From: Silanimonas sp.
Lineage (GTDB): Bacteria; Pseudomonadota; Gammaproteobacteria; Xanthomonadales; Xanthomonadaceae
Length of the DNA stretch: 64,000 nt
Direction: 5' to 3'
Assembly: GCA_026005095.1 (NCBI GenBank)
Contig: BPKK01000007.1
Coordinates: 60,837 to 124,836 of the forward strand
In this document: in pieces, positions 40,051 through 49,846 of the stretch
Layout: the number at the start of each line of letters is the position of its first letter
Numbering within the stretch: position 1 is the first letter of the stretch
Translations under genes and position numbers: made by a program
The notes under the pieces: model-generated
Seen by the model: the letters and a program-made list of their open reading frames with translations, nothing else
Database searches by the model: none
What the model was told of the DNA's origin: nothing

Positions 40051-41127
40051 CTAGCAGCCCGGCGCCGCCGGAGGAGCGAAGAGCGCGTCTTGCTGCAATG
40101 CCGCATCGTCGAACTGGGCCAGGCCCACGCCGACCAGGCGATAGCGCGTACGCGGCGGCAAGTCGACGCGATCGCGCAGCGCCAGCGCGGCCTCTGCCAG
40201 GGCGCGGGCGCTTCCCGGCATCGGCACCGGGCTGCTGCTGCGGGTGAGGATCTGGAACTCGGCGGTCTTGAGCTTGAGCTGCACCGTGCGCGCCGGGCGC
40301 GCCTCGCGCTGGGCCAGGGCCCAGACCCGCTCGGCGAGCCGGGTGATGGCGGGACCGAGTTCGTCGAGATAATGGTCTTCGCTGAAGGTGTCTTCAGAGG
40401 AGATGGACTGGCGGACCCGCGTGGGCCGCACCGGTTCCTCGTCGATACCGCGCGCCAGCTCGGCGAGCCGCAGGCCCCAGGGGCCGAAGCGGTGCACGAG
40501 CAGCGGCGTGGGCACGGCCCTGAGCTCGCCCACCCGGTGGATGGCCAGCGCCGCCAGTTTCTTGGCCATCACCGGGCCCACGCCGGGCAGACGCGCCACC
40601 GGCAGCGGGGTGAGGAAGGACAGCACCCGCTCGGGCGGCACTACGTAGAGGCCGTCGGGCTTGCGGAAGTCGGAGGCGATCTTGGCCACGAACTTGTTCG
40701 GGGCCACCCCGGCCGAGGCGGTGAGGGCGAGGCGTTCGCGGATCTCGGCGCGGATGGCCTTGGCTACTGCCGTGGCGGTGGGCAGGCCCGAGGTGGTGGT
40801 GCTGACGTCGAGATAAGCCTCGTCGAGCGAAACAGGTTCGATGAGCGGCGTGTGGCGCTCGAGGATGGCGCGCACCTCGGCCGAGACCGCCTGGTAGCGG
40901 GTGAAGTCGGGCGGCACGAACACTGCCTGCGGGCAGAGCCGCGCGGCGCGCAGTGCCGGCATGGCCGAACGCACGCCGAAGGCGCGGGCCTCGTAGCTGG
41001 CGGCGCAGACCACCGAGCGTGGGCCCTTCCAGGCCACCACCACCGGGCGGCCGCGCAGGGCGGGGTCGTCGCGCTGCTCGACCGACGCATAGAAGGCGTC
41101 CATGTCGATGTGCACGATCTTGCGCAT
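40051..41127 (-). CDS. dinB: DNA polymerase IV (Y-family)
   Basis: 358-residue translesion polymerase. KIVHIDMDAFYASVEQRDDP at the N-terminus and SLDEAYLDVS near residue 100 carry the acidic catalytic residues. The helix-hairpin-helix part (LPGVGPVMAKKLAAL) lies near 180, and the little-finger domain follows. No clear C-terminal beta-clamp pentapeptide is obvious in the last residues (FAPPAAPGC). The start was placed at the ATG of RKIVHIDMD, since upstream residues are not conserved. It is divergent from the glycerophosphodiesterase gene by 58 bases; no clear LexA box was recognised in that gap. Confidence 0.94.
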   Translation of the reverse strand: MRKIVHIDMDAFYASVEQRDDPALRGRPVVVAWKGPRSVVCAASYEARAFGVRSAMPALRAARLCPQAVFVPPDFTRYQAVSAEVRAILERHTPLIEPVSLDEAYLDVSTTTSGLPTATAVAKAIRAEIRERLALTASAGVAPNKFVAKIASDFRKPDGLYVVPPERVLSFLTPLPVARLPGVGPVMAKKLAALAIHRVGELRAVPTPLLVHRFGPWGLRLAELARGIDEEPVRPTRVRQSISSEDTFSEDHYLDELGPAITRLAERVWALAQREARPARTVQLKLKTAEFQILTRSSSPVPMPGSARALAEAALALRDRVDLPPRTRYRLVGVGLAQFDDAALQQDALFAPPAAPGC

Positions 41128-41185
41128 GGCCTCAGGATAGCCGGCCGTCACCCGGCCGACATCGGCATCGGGCAGGCTTCTGCCC

Positions 41186-42404
41186 ATGCACGCCCTTCTC
41201 CGATTGCTCTGCGCCAGCCTTATGCTGGCCGCCATGCCTGCCCTCGCCACCCCGCTCACCGTCATCGCCCACCGCGGCGCCTCGGCCGAGCGCCCCGAGC
41301 ACACGCTCGAGGCCTACCGCCTCGCCATCGCCCAGGGCGCGCATTTCATCGAGCCCGATCTCGTGCCCACCCGCGACGGCGTGCTGGTGGCGCGCCACGA
41401 GAATGCGCTCTCCGGCAGCACCGACGTGGCCGGGCGCCCCGAGTTCGCCGACCGCAAGGCGCGCAAGCAGGTCGACGGGGTGTGGGTGGAGGACTGGTTC
41501 GCCGAGGATTTCACCCTGGCCGAACTGAAGACCCTGCGCGCCCGCGAGACCAAGCCGGCCGAGCGGCCGGGGAACCGCGCCTTCGACGATCGCTTCCCGA
41601 TTCCGAGCTTCGCCGAGGTCATCGCGCTCGCGAAAGGAAGAGGGCGAGCGCCTCGGGCGGCCGATCGGCCTCTATCCGGAAACCAAGCACCCCACCTATT
41701 TCCTGCACGAGGGGCGGCATCTCGATGGCCGGCCGATCGGCCTCGATACCAGCGCGCTTCTGCTCGACGAGCTCGTGGCGGCCGGGTTCACCGATCCCGG
41801 GCGCGTGTTCATCCAGAGCTTCGAGCTCGCCAACCTGCGGCGCCTGCGGCACGAGCTGATGCCGGCGCGTGGCCTCGCCCTGCCGCTGGTGTTCCTGCTC
41901 GGCGATGTCTCGGGCCGGAGCGATCCTGCCACCAGCAATTTCGGCCAGCCCTACGACGTGGTCTGGCATGCCCGGCGCGGCGACGATCTCGCGGCTCTCT
42001 ACGGCCCGCTCGCCGGGGCGCTGGGCCTGCATGCGGGCAGCCACTACGGCGAGTTCCTCGGGCCCGCGGCGCTCGCCGCCCTGCGCCGCGAGGTCGATGG
42101 CCTCGGCCCCTGGATCCCGAGCCTGGTGCAGGCCGTGCCCGCGCCCGAAGGCGCGGCCGATCCGCGCCCGCGCCTCGGCCCGGCGATGGCGCCCTGGCTG
42201 GCCGAGGCCCGCCGCCTCGGCTTTGCCGTGCATGCCTACACCCTGCGGCCGGAGCCGCCCTTCCGGCTCCTCGATGCCGGAGGGCGCGAGCTGTCCTCCG
42301 CCGAACTCCTGCGGCATCTGGTGGCGGGTGGCATCACCGGCATCTTCGCCGATGCCCCGGGCGAGGCGGCGGCGCTCGGCCTCCCGGTGCGCGCCTGCCC
42401 CTGA
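41186..42404 (+). CDS. glpQ: Glycerophosphodiester phosphodiesterase, exported; frame slip
   Basis: About 405 residues after repair. A signal peptide ([18 protein letters not shown]) leads into the GDPD barrel: [19 protein letters not shown] has the catalytic His-Arg and Glu, [19 protein letters not shown] the metal-binding acid and second His, then [10 protein letters not shown] and a long C-terminal part with VHAYTLRPE. It is the periplasmic GlpQ form that cleaves deacylated phospholipids to glycerol 3-phosphate. The frame slips near 41632-41645: dropping one G changes GRGRAP to the expected [12 protein letters not shown]. It ends one base before the next gene. Confidence 0.87.
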
Positions 42405-42405
42405 G

Positions 42406-43197
42406 ATGTGCCTGATCGCGTTTGCCATCGGGGCCCATCCGCGCTGGCGCTTCGTGCTGGCCGGCAACCGCGACGAGTTCCATGCCCGGCCCTCGGCCGC
42501 CGCGGATTGGCTGGATCCGGCCCATGTCCGCTTCGGCGGCCGCGACCTCGAGGCCGGAGGCGGCTGGCTGCAGGCCGCGGCCGATGGCCGGGTGGCGGCG
42601 GTGACCAATGTGCGGCTGGGTCGCCGCGAGTCGGCCCCGCGCTCGCGCGGCGAGCTGGTGGCAGGCTTCATCGCCGGCACCGCGCGGGCGGCCGACTGGC
42701 TTGCCCGGGTGATGCCGCAGGCCGGCGAGTACGGCCCCTTCAACCTGCTGCTCTGGGATGGCGCGGCGCATTACGCCAGCAATCATCCAGCGCCACGACA
42801 GCGGCGGGTAGCGCCGGGAGTGCATGCGCTATCGAATGCCGATCTCGACACGCCCTGGCCGAAGACCGAGGCCCTGCGCGCCGCCCTGGCCGGCTGGCTG
42901 GCGCTGGCAGATGTCCGTGACCCTGATGCCCATCCGGGGCTGACAGCGCCACTGTTCGCCGCCCTGGCCGATCCGCGCGAGGCGCCGGAGGCCGCCCTGC
43001 CGCGCACGGGCGTGCCGCTCGACTGGGAGCGGCGGCTCTCCGCCGCTTTCATCCGTGGTGAGGACTACGGCACCCGCGCCAGCAGCGTATTGCTGGCCGA
43101 CGATACCGGCCTGTGGTTCGAGGAACGGCGCTTCGGCCCCGGCGGCGTGCCGACGGGGCGCAGCACCGCCTGGCTGCCGCGCCGCTCAGTCGCCTGA
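42406..43197 (+). CDS. NRDE family protein (TANGO2-like)
   Basis: 263-residue protein starting with the family's exposed MCLI; the Cys2 after Met removal makes an N-terminal nucleophile possible. The name motif is [11 protein letters not shown] near residue 21. [20 protein letters not shown] and [10 protein letters not shown] match the family, as does the C-terminal [26 protein letters not shown]2/NRDE proteins are implicated in heme trafficking in other organisms; the bacterial role is unsettled. The C-terminal 12 bases overlap the end of the convergent glycosyltransferase gene. Confidence 0.9.
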   Translation: MCLIAFAIGAHPRWRFVLAGNRDEFHARPSAAADWLDPAHVRFGGRDLEAGGGWLQAAADGRVAAVTNVRLGRRESAPRSRGELVAGFIAGTARAADWLARVMPQAGEYGPFNLLLWDGAAHYASNHPAPRQRRVAPGVHALSNADLDTPWPKTEALRAALAGWLALADVRDPDAHPGLTAPLFAALADPREAPEAALPRTGVPLDWERRLSAAFIRGEDYGTRASSVLLADDTGLWFEERRFGPGGVPTGRSTAWLPRRSVA

Positions 43198-44694
43198 ATC
43201 GCCCGGGCGGGCCAGGGCATACACCACCCGGTCGCGCACCATGCCAAGGCGCTGCGGAGCCCAGCCGGCGGCGCGCGCCTCGGCCTCGAAGCGCGGTACC
43301 GAGGCCTTGCGCATCACGAAGATCCGCCCCGTGGGTTCCGGGGTTTCGCGCAACTCGTTGCTCAGTACGTCGTCGAAGGGTGCATCGGAGAGCGGCTTCG
43401 AGGCCAGATCGCCATCGAAGTCAACCTTCTCCACCGGCGCCCGCAGGTAGAGGTGTAGCCCGAGGCGGGCCATGTCGTTCACGAACACCACCTCTTCGAT
43501 CCGGAAGGGGGCCAGGGCCTCGAGGGCCCGCGCCCAGTCGGCTGTGTTTTTGTGCAGGGGCACGCGGGCGGCCTGCTTCTCTGGCAGCCAGCTGGCGATC
43601 ACCTCGAGATGGGTGGTGGCCAGCCTGAGGCCGAGCGCCAGGCCCAGCACTGCGGTCACGGCGAGCACCCGCGGCGGGCCGAAGCGGGCCTCCTGCAGGG
43701 CACGCCCCAAGAGCAGAGCGAGCAGGGGGAAGAGCGGCAGCAGATAGAGCGGCAGCCGCGAGCGGGCCAGCAGGAAGACGGCGAGGCCGAGTACCAGCGG
43801 TAGCAGCAGTTGCCGTGTCTCCGGGGCAGCCTGGCGCCAGCCCAGGCCGGCACGCCGCCAGGCGGCGAGTGCCCAGGGCCACCAGGGCAGGGTGCCGAGG
43901 CCCAGGGTCAGGCCATAGACATAGAGCCCGCCCCACCATTGCGGATGGCGCTGATGGGTATCGGTGGCGATGCGGGCATAGACCTCATAGCCGAGGAAAT
44001 AGTCGAGCAGTCCCTCGTGCCGGGCCACCACCACGGCATACCAGGCCAGGCCCACCAGGGCGAAGAGCAGCAGGCCGGCCGGATGCCAGAAGCGCAGCCC
44101 GTCGCCATCGCGGTGATGCACGAGGGCGAGGCCGGCCAGCAGCACCAGGGCCGGTGGGCCCTTGGTGAGGAAGGCGAGGCCGAAGGCCGCCCACATGCCC
44201 AGCACGAAGCCCGGCCGTCCTTCGAAGCGGGCGATGCTGTAGCAGGCGAAGGCGAGGGTGGTGGCGAAGGTCAGCAAGGTGTCGGTGGTCACCACGAAGG
44301 CGGCCAGCACCGGCACCGGCAGGCAGGCATAGACGAGGGCCGGCAGCCAGGGCCGGCGCGGGGCGAAGTGGCGGCCGATGCGCAGCAGCAGGGCGACGAT
44401 GCCGAGATGTGCCAGCGCGCCGGGGAGCCGCACTGCCCATTCGTTCCAGCCCAGGGTGGCGACGCTGGCGGCAATGGCCCAGTAGGTCACCGGCGGTTTG
44501 GTGAAATGCAGGCTCTCCGGGTGGCGGTACAGGCTGATGAACTCGCCACTTTCCAGCATCTGCAGGGCGACGTTGGTGAAGCGGCCCTCGTCCGGTTCCC
44601 AGAGCGGGCGGCTGCCGAGCAGGAAGAAGGCGCTGGCGGCGGCCAGCAGGAGCACGGCAAGGGCGGGCGGGAACGACCGGCGGGTGGACGTCAT
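43186..44694 (-). CDS. ArnT-like glycosyltransferase (GT83/PMT superfamily)
   Basis: 502-residue membrane glycosyltransferase with about 11 predicted helices. The first periplasmic loop carries the acidic catalytic motif PLWEPDEGRFTNVALQM, followed by HFTKPPVTYWAIA, as in ArnT and related undecaprenyl-phosphate-sugar transferases. A soluble C-terminal domain starts near residue 400. ArnT adds aminoarabinose to lipid A; whether this one does is unknown, since no arn genes are near. The ATG of TSTRRSFPPALAV was chosen because upstream residues are low-complexity. Confidence 0.85.
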   Translation of the reverse strand: MTSTRRSFPPALAVLLLAAASAFFLLGSRPLWEPDEGRFTNVALQMLESGEFISLYRHPESLHFTKPPVTYWAIAASVATLGWNEWAVRLPGALAHLGIVALLLRIGRHFAPRRPWLPALVYACLPVPVLAAFVVTTDTLLTFATTLAFACYSIARFEGRPGFVLGMWAAFGLAFLTKGPPALVLLAGLALVHHRDGDGLRFWHPAGLLLFALVGLAWYAVVVARHEGLLDYFLGYEVYARIATDTHQRHPQWWGGLYVYGLTLGLGTLPWWPWALAAWRRAGLGWRQAAPETRQLLLPLVLGLAVFLLARSRLPLYLLPLFPLLALLLGRALQEARFGPPRVLAVTAVLGLALGLRLATTHLEVIASWLPEKQAARVPLHKNTADWARALEALAPFRIEEVVFVNDMARLGLHLYLRAPVEKVDFDGDLASKPLSDAPFDDVLSNELRETPEPTGRIFVMRKASVPRFEAEARAAGWAPQRLGMVRDRVVYALARPGDSGD

Positions 44695-44774
44695 ACGAGC
44701 GACAGGGGATGGTGGCGTGCCGGGCATTTTCCCCGCCGTACGTGGCGAATGCATCGGGCGCCGCGGAAAAATGA

Positions 44775-44803
44775 CGACGCCGCGGCACGGGGCCGCGGCG
44801 TCG
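44775..44803 (-). terminator. Rho-independent terminator of ompW
   Basis: A perfect 12-bp GC-rich stem with a 5-base loop: CGACGCCGCGGC at 44775-44786 and its complement at 44792-44803. In the minus-strand direction it is followed by a TTTTT run. It lies 21 bases after the ompW stop. Confidence 0.85.
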
Positions 44804-44824
44804 GAGCGGCAGGAGCCGAAAACC

Positions 44825-45433
44825 TCAGAAGCGGAAGCCCACCGAGAGCGAGAGCATCCACGGATCGACGTTGGCGGTGCCGATGTCGGCGCCGCCCAGC
44901 GTCACCTTGCTGTCGAAATCGATGTAGCGGGCCTCGCCACGGAGATAGGCGCTCTCACCCAGCTTGAAGTCGGCGCCGAGCGAGGCAGCCAATCCGTCGC
45001 TGTTCTTCACGTCCACCGGAGCGCCGTCCAGGGCGTTGATGCCGCGGACACTGGAGAGCGAGGTCCAGTTGTAGCCGAGGCCGGCATAGGGGCTGAAGCT
45101 GGCGTCGTTGCCGAGGAAGTGCCAGTTGACACCCACGGTGACCGGCTGGTGCTTGAGCGAGACCACCGGGCCCAGGCCCTCGAGGGTGACGGTGTGAGAG
45201 AACTTCGAGCCGGGGAAGTCCACTGCCAGCTCGAGGCCGTTGTCGAAATGATAAGAGGCACCGAGCAGCAGCTTGGTGTTGTCGTCGATCGAGGCGCGGG
45301 CCCCGGCGATGGTGCCGTTGTTGGACTTCGGATCGACATTGGCGATGCCACCGCGCACCGAGAAGCCCTCGGCGAAGGCGGGGGTGGCGAGCGAGGCGGC
45401 GACGAGGGCGGCGAGCATCGGGGTCAGGCGCAT
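44825..45433 (-). CDS. ompW: OmpW family outer-membrane protein
   Basis: 202 residues with a signal peptide cleaved after AFA (residue 21) and an eight-stranded barrel typical of OmpW: FSVRGGIANVDP at the start, LLLGASYHFDNGLELAVDFP, NWHFLGNDASFSPYAGLGYNW and the C-terminal MLSLSVGFRF ending in Phe, the outer-membrane targeting residue. OmpW forms a narrow hydrophobic channel for small non-polar compounds. It is monocistronic, with a clear terminator behind and a divergent gap of 261 bases to aceF. Confidence 0.92.
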   Translation of the reverse strand: MRLTPMLAALVAASLATPAFAEGFSVRGGIANVDPKSNNGTIAGARASIDDNTKLLLGASYHFDNGLELAVDFPGSKFSHTVTLEGLGPVVSLKHQPVTVGVNWHFLGNDASFSPYAGLGYNWTSLSSVRGINALDGAPVDVKNSDGLAASLGADFKLGESAYLRGEARYIDFDSKVTLGGADIGTANVDPWMLSLSVGFRF

Positions 45434-45526
45434 GGGGGTCTCCTTGGTTTCTTGTCTGGCGTGGGGATTCCACGGCGCGCAGTGTGGTCACGCCGCGGTG
45501 CAGCACGCGCCAAGGTGGCGTGCAGG

Positions 45527-45559
45527 CCTTGCCAATGGCGCATCGACGGCATGGCAAGG
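45527..45559. promoter_or_regulatory. Inverted repeat in the ompW-aceF divergent region
   Basis: CCTTGCCA at 45527-45534 and TGGCAAGG at 45552-45559 form an 8-bp inverted repeat with a 17-base spacer, in the 261-base gap between ompW and aceF. It could be an operator; no matching regulator is in the window. No convincing -35/-10 pair was recognised elsewhere in the gap. Confidence 0.3.
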
Positions 45560-45694
45560 GCGCGTCCGCATGGTGTGAAGCGCGTCGTACCGCGGCGCAC
45601 GGTGGGCATGGATACGTATGCGCCCGCCCGGGGATGGCGCCCCGCCGGGCGCAAGGCGAGAATGTCGGCTTGTCTTTCGTCCCTCGGAGTGGAC

Positions 45695-47074
45695 ATGGCC
45701 GATATCCGCGAAGCCCGGGTGCCCGACCTCGGCGGCAGCCGCGAGGTGCCCGTGATCGAACTGCTGGTGGCGGTGGGCGACCGCGTCGCCAAGGATCAGG
45801 GGCTCGTCACCCTGGAGTCCGACAAGGCGACCATGGAGGTGCCCTCGCCCTTCGCCGGCATCGTGCGCGAACTGAAAGTGACGCTCGGCGACGAGCTCAG
45901 CGAAGGCGATGTAGTGGCCCTGATCGAGGTGGACGCGGCGGCGTCCGCCCCCGCCCCCGCCCCTGCCCCTGCTCCCGCGCCCTCCACGCCGGCCCCCCGT
46001 CCTGCGCCGGCCCCCGCTCCCGTCACGTCGCCCGCGCCTGCCGAGGTCCAGGCGCCGGCCACTCCGGCCGCCCTGGTGCTGGCGACGACGCCGGGGATCG
46101 ACCCGGAGGCCCTGCCGCCCCGTACCCCGCCGATTGCCTTCACCGCCGAAGCCCTGCTGCCCGGTACGGTGCCGCATGCCTCGCCGGCGGTGCGCGTGTT
46201 CGCCCGCGAGTTGGGGGTGGACCTTGCGAAGGTGCAGGGCAGCGGCCGCGCCGGCCGCATCTCGAAAGAGGACGTGCAGGCCTTCGTCAAGAAGGTGATG
46301 ACGGAAGGCCTGCCGGTGGCCGCGCCGGCGGGTGGTGGCGGCACGGGCCTGAACCTGATTCCCTGGCCGAAGGTCGATTTCGCTAAGTTCGGCCCCATCG
46401 AGACGCAGCCGCTCTCGCGCATCCAGAAGCTCAGCGGCCAGAACCTCGCCCGCAACTGGGCGATGATCCCGCACGTCACCCAGTTCGACGAGGCCGACAT
46501 CACCGAGATGGAGGCGTTCCGCAGGCAGCTCGGTGAAGAGCACAAGGACACCAAGATCACGCCGCTGGTGTTCCTGATCAAGGCCGCCGTGGCCGCGCTC
46601 AAGGCCTTCCCGAAGTTCAATGCCTCGCTCGACGGCGAACAGCTGGTGCTCAAGCGCTACTTCCACATCGGCATCGCCGTGGATACGCCGGACGGGCTCG
46701 TGGTGCCGGTGATCCGCGACTGCGACCAGAAGGGCCTGCTCGATCTCGCCCGTGAGTTGGGGGAGATCAGCAAGAAGGCGCGCGAGAAGAAGCTCGGCCC
46801 GGCCGACATGCAGGGCGGCTGCTTCTCGATCAGTTCGCTGGGCGGTATCGGCGGCACGGCGTTCACGCCGATCATCAATGCGCCGGAAGTGGCCATCCTC
46901 GGCGTCTCGCGCAGCAGCATGAAGCCGGTGTGGAACGGCCGCGAGTTCGCGCCGCGGCTGATGCTGCCGCTCTCCCTGAGCTATGACCACCGGGTGATCG
47001 ACGGCGCCGATGCCGCGCGCTTCACCAGCTTCCTCGCCAGGACGCTCGGCGACCTGCGCCGCCTGTTGCTCTGA
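45695..47074 (+). CDS. aceF: Pyruvate dehydrogenase E2 (dihydrolipoamide acetyltransferase)
   Basis: 459 residues. One N-terminal lipoyl domain (residues 1-75) has the lipoylated Lys in TLESDKATMEVPSP. A long Ala/Pro linker (about 85-130) follows, then the peripheral-subunit-binding domain (ASPAVRVFARELGVDLAKVQG) and the catalytic acetyltransferase domain with the active His in LSYDHRVIDGADAARF. It passes acetyl groups to CoA. E1 (aceE) is not in the window. The downstream nitrilase-like gene starts one base after the stop. Confidence 0.95.
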   Translation: MADIREARVPDLGGSREVPVIELLVAVGDRVAKDQGLVTLESDKATMEVPSPFAGIVRELKVTLGDELSEGDVVALIEVDAAASAPAPAPAPAPAPSTPAPRPAPAPAPVTSPAPAEVQAPATPAALVLATTPGIDPEALPPRTPPIAFTAEALLPGTVPHASPAVRVFARELGVDLAKVQGSGRAGRISKEDVQAFVKKVMTEGLPVAAPAGGGGTGLNLIPWPKVDFAKFGPIETQPLSRIQKLSGQNLARNWAMIPHVTQFDEADITEMEAFRRQLGEEHKDTKITPLVFLIKAAVAALKAFPKFNASLDGEQLVLKRYFHIGIAVDTPDGLVVPVIRDCDQKGLLDLARELGEISKKAREKKLGPADMQGGCFSISSLGGIGGTAFTPIINAPEVAILGVSRSSMKPVWNGREFAPRLMLPLSLSYDHRVIDGADAARFTSFLARTLGDLRRLLL

Positions 47075-47075
47075 A

Positions 47076-48005
47076 GTGCCCGCGGTGAGCACGCCCCTTC
47101 CGCCCTGGGACGAAGCTCTGCCGGCGCGCGCCGTGGTCGGCGCCCTGCAGTGGGCGCAGCGCCGGGTCTCCGGCTTCGAAGATTTCGCCGCTGCCTTCGC
47201 CGAGTGGGTGCGGGTGGCGGCAGACTACGGCGTCGAGCTGTTGGTGGTGCCGGAGCTGATCACCTGCCAGCTGCTGAGCGCCGAGCCTGCGCGGCTCGGC
47301 CCTGCCGAGGCGCTGGACCGGCTTTCGGCGCATACCCCGGCGTGGAAGGGGCTGTTGTCGGATCTGGCGAAGCGGTATCGCCTCACCCTCGTCGGCGGCA
47401 CGCACCTGACCTGGATCGAGGGCCGCCCGCGCAATGTCTGCTGGGTGGCCACGCCGGACGGCGCCCTGCAGCGCCGCGACAAACTGCACATCACCCCGAG
47501 CGAAGCCGGAAGCTGGGCGGTGGAGGGCGGAGAGGCCGGCGACGTCGCGCCGGTCGATACCCCGCTTGGCAAGGTGGGCGTGCAGATCTGCTACGACAGC
47601 GAGTTTCCGGAACTCGGCCGGGCGCAAGTGGAGGCCGGGGCCTGGCTGTTCGCCATTCCCTACTGCACCGACCTGCGCGGCGGCCACCTGCGTGTGCGCT
47701 ACAGCGCGCAGGCGCGTGCCGTCGAGAACCAGGTCTATGTCGTCACCGCCGGCAATGCCGGGTTCTGTCCGGGAGTGGCGAACTTCGACCAGCAGTACGC
47801 CGAATCCGCCGTGCTCACGCCCTGTGACGACGCCATCGCTGCCTTCGCCGCCGATGGCGTGGCGCGGGCCGCGACACCCAACGTAGAACAGCTGGTGGTG
47901 GCCGAGCTCGACCTCGCTGCCCTCCGCCGCGCCCGCGAACGTGGCAGCGTGCGCAATCTCATCGACCGCCGTCCCGAACTTTATGCCGCCCTGCGCGGCC
48001 AGTGA
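47076..48005 (+). CDS. Nitrilase-superfamily carbon-nitrogen hydrolase
   Basis: 309 residues with GTG start (a second GTG three codons on is possible). The Glu-Lys-Cys catalytic triad of the superfamily is complete: Glu in LLVVPELITCQ, Lys in QRRDKLHITPSE and Cys in VGVQICYDSEFPE. The C-terminal part reads RYSAQARAVENQVYVVTAGNAG. Members hydrolyse amides, nitriles or N-carbamyl compounds; similar proteins are called omega-amidase-like or hydratase, but the substrate cannot be set. It lies one base after aceF and 16 bases before lpdA, so it should be expressed with pyruvate dehydrogenase. Confidence 0.88.
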   Translation: MPAVSTPLPPWDEALPARAVVGALQWAQRRVSGFEDFAAAFAEWVRVAADYGVELLVVPELITCQLLSAEPARLGPAEALDRLSAHTPAWKGLLSDLAKRYRLTLVGGTHLTWIEGRPRNVCWVATPDGALQRRDKLHITPSEAGSWAVEGGEAGDVAPVDTPLGKVGVQICYDSEFPELGRAQVEAGAWLFAIPYCTDLRGGHLRVRYSAQARAVENQVYVVTAGNAGFCPGVANFDQQYAESAVLTPCDDAIAAFAADGVARAATPNVEQLVVAELDLAALRRARERGSVRNLIDRRPELYAALRGQ

Positions 48006-48021
48006 TTCTGAGAGAACCTCC

Positions 48022-49824
48022 ATGGCCATCATCGACGTGAAAGTGCCTGACATCGGCGGCCACGCCGGCGTCCCCGTCATCGAACTGCTGGTGAAGCCCG
48101 GCGATACGGTGAAGAAGGACCAGGGGCTCGTCACCCTGGAGAGCGACAAGGCGACGATGGAGGTGCCCGCGCCGGCCGCCGGCGTGATCACCGCCTTGAA
48201 GGTGAAGCTTGGCGACGAAGTATCGGAAGGCCATGTGATCGCGACGCTAGAGGTCGCTGAAGCCGGTGCCACCGCTGCGCCGGCCGCATCGAAGTCCGTT
48301 GCCGCACCTGCCCCCGCCACGCCCGTATCGGCGCCCAGTGCGGCTGCGCCGCCGGCTCCTGCCGCCGCTGTCGCCACTGCTCCGAAGGCCGCGGCCAGCG
48401 ACGGCAAGGCCGCCGACCACCGCTGCCATTTGGTCGTCATCGGTGCCGGTCCCGGCGGCTACACCGCGGCCTTCCGTGCCGCCGACCTCGGTCTCGACGT
48501 GGTGCTGATCGAGCGCTACCCCACGCTCGGCGGCGTCTGCCTCAATGTCGGCTGCATTCCCTCGAAGGCCCTGCTGCACACCGCCGCCGTCATCCAGGAA
48601 GCCAAGCACATGGACGCCGTGGGCGTGAGTTTCGGCGCGCCGATCATCGACGTGGACAAGTTGCGCGGCTACAAGGAGAAGGTGATCGGCACGCTCACCA
48701 AAGGGCTCGCCGGCATGGCCAAGCAGCGCAAGGTGCGCGTGATCCAGGGCACGGCGAGCTTCGTCTCGCCGAACGAGCTCGATATCGCCACGGCAGAGGG
48801 CACGCAGCGCCTCGCCTTCGAGAAGGCCATCATCGCGGCCGGCTCGCAGCCGGTGAAGCTGCCCGGCTTCCCCTGGGGCGATCCGCGGGTGATGGATTCC
48901 ACCGATGCGCTAGAGCTCGCCGACATTCCCCAGCGGCTTCTCGTCGTCGGTGGCGGCATCATCGGTCTTGAGATGGCCTGCGTGTATGCCGGCCTCGGCA
49001 GCGCGGTCACGGTGGTAGAACTGGGCCCGCAGCTGATGCCGGGCGCTGACCCCGATCTCGTCAAGCCACTGGCCGAGCTGCTCAAGAGCCGTGGCGTGGC
49101 GGTGCACCTCAATACCAAGGTGCCGGAAGTGATTGCGAAACCGGATGGCCTGCACGCGCGCTTCGAAGGCGAGAAGGCACCGAGCAGCGCGGTGTTCGAC
49201 CGCGTGCTGGTCTCGGTGGGCCGCAGTCCGAACGGCGGCAAGCTCGCCGCCGAGAAGGCCGGCGTGCAGGTGACCGAGCGCGGCTTCATTCCGGTCGACC
49301 GGCAGATGCGCACCAATGTGCCGCACATCTTCGCCATCGGTGACCTCGTGGGGCAGCCGATGCTCGCCCACAAGGCCACGCACGAGGGCAAGCTCGCGGC
49401 CGAAGTGGCCGCCGGCGAGAAGCGCGAGTGGGTGGCACGGGTGATCCCGTCGGTGGCCTATACCGATCCGGAAGTGGCGTGGGTGGGGGTGACGGAAACC
49501 GAGGCGAAGGCCAAGGGTCTGGCTATCGAGGTTGGCAAGTTCCCGTGGGCGGCCTCGGGCCGCGCCATCGGCAATGGGCGCACCGAGGGCTTCACCAAGC
49601 TTATCCTCGATGCCGAGACGCACCGCGTCATCGGCGGCGGCATCGTCGGCACCAATGCGGGCGACCTCATCGGCGAGATCGCGCTGGCCATCGAGATGGG
49701 GGCGGAGGTGGGCGACATCGGCCACACCATCCATCCGCACCCGACGCTGATCGAGACGGTGGCGATGGCGGCCGAGGTGGCCGAAGGCACCATCACCGAT
49801 CTCTACCTCCCGAAGAAGAAGTAA
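48022..49824 (+). CDS. lpdA: Dihydrolipoyl dehydrogenase (E3) with N-terminal lipoyl domain
   Basis: 600 residues. A lipoyl domain (residues 1-78, TLESDKATMEVPAP nearly identical to that of the E2) and an Ala/Pro linker precede the flavoprotein. The FAD motif VVIGAGPGGYTAAFRAADLG is followed by the redox disulfide GGVCLNVGCIPSKAL, the NAD motif VVGGGIIGLEMACVYAGLGS and the C-terminal His-Glu pair HTIHPHPTLIETV. It reoxidises dihydrolipoyl groups of E2 with NAD. Lipoyl-bearing E3 of this size (P64k type) is known in Neisseria and xanthomonads. Confidence 0.96.
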   Translation: MAIIDVKVPDIGGHAGVPVIELLVKPGDTVKKDQGLVTLESDKATMEVPAPAAGVITALKVKLGDEVSEGHVIATLEVAEAGATAAPAASKSVAAPAPATPVSAPSAAAPPAPAAAVATAPKAAASDGKAADHRCHLVVIGAGPGGYTAAFRAADLGLDVVLIERYPTLGGVCLNVGCIPSKALLHTAAVIQEAKHMDAVGVSFGAPIIDVDKLRGYKEKVIGTLTKGLAGMAKQRKVRVIQGTASFVSPNELDIATAEGTQRLAFEKAIIAAGSQPVKLPGFPWGDPRVMDSTDALELADIPQRLLVVGGGIIGLEMACVYAGLGSAVTVVELGPQLMPGADPDLVKPLAELLKSRGVAVHLNTKVPEVIAKPDGLHARFEGEKAPSSAVFDRVLVSVGRSPNGGKLAAEKAGVQVTERGFIPVDRQMRTNVPHIFAIGDLVGQPMLAHKATHEGKLAAEVAAGEKREWVARVIPSVAYTDPEVAWVGVTETEAKAKGLAIEVGKFPWAASGRAIGNGRTEGFTKLILDAETHRVIGGGIVGTNAGDLIGEIALAIEMGAEVGDIGHTIHPHPTLIETVAMAAEVAEGTITDLYLPKKK

Positions 49825-49846
49825 GCTCCGGCGCGGAGTCGAGTCC

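Noticed and set aside
41128..41185. LexA box between dinB and the glycerophosphodiesterase gene
   Set aside because: No CTGT-N8-ACAG-like or similar palindrome was found in the 58-base gap.
45940..46080. Short GC-rich repeats inside aceF as a genetic repeat element
   Set aside because: They encode the flexible Ala/Pro linker normal for E2 proteins.
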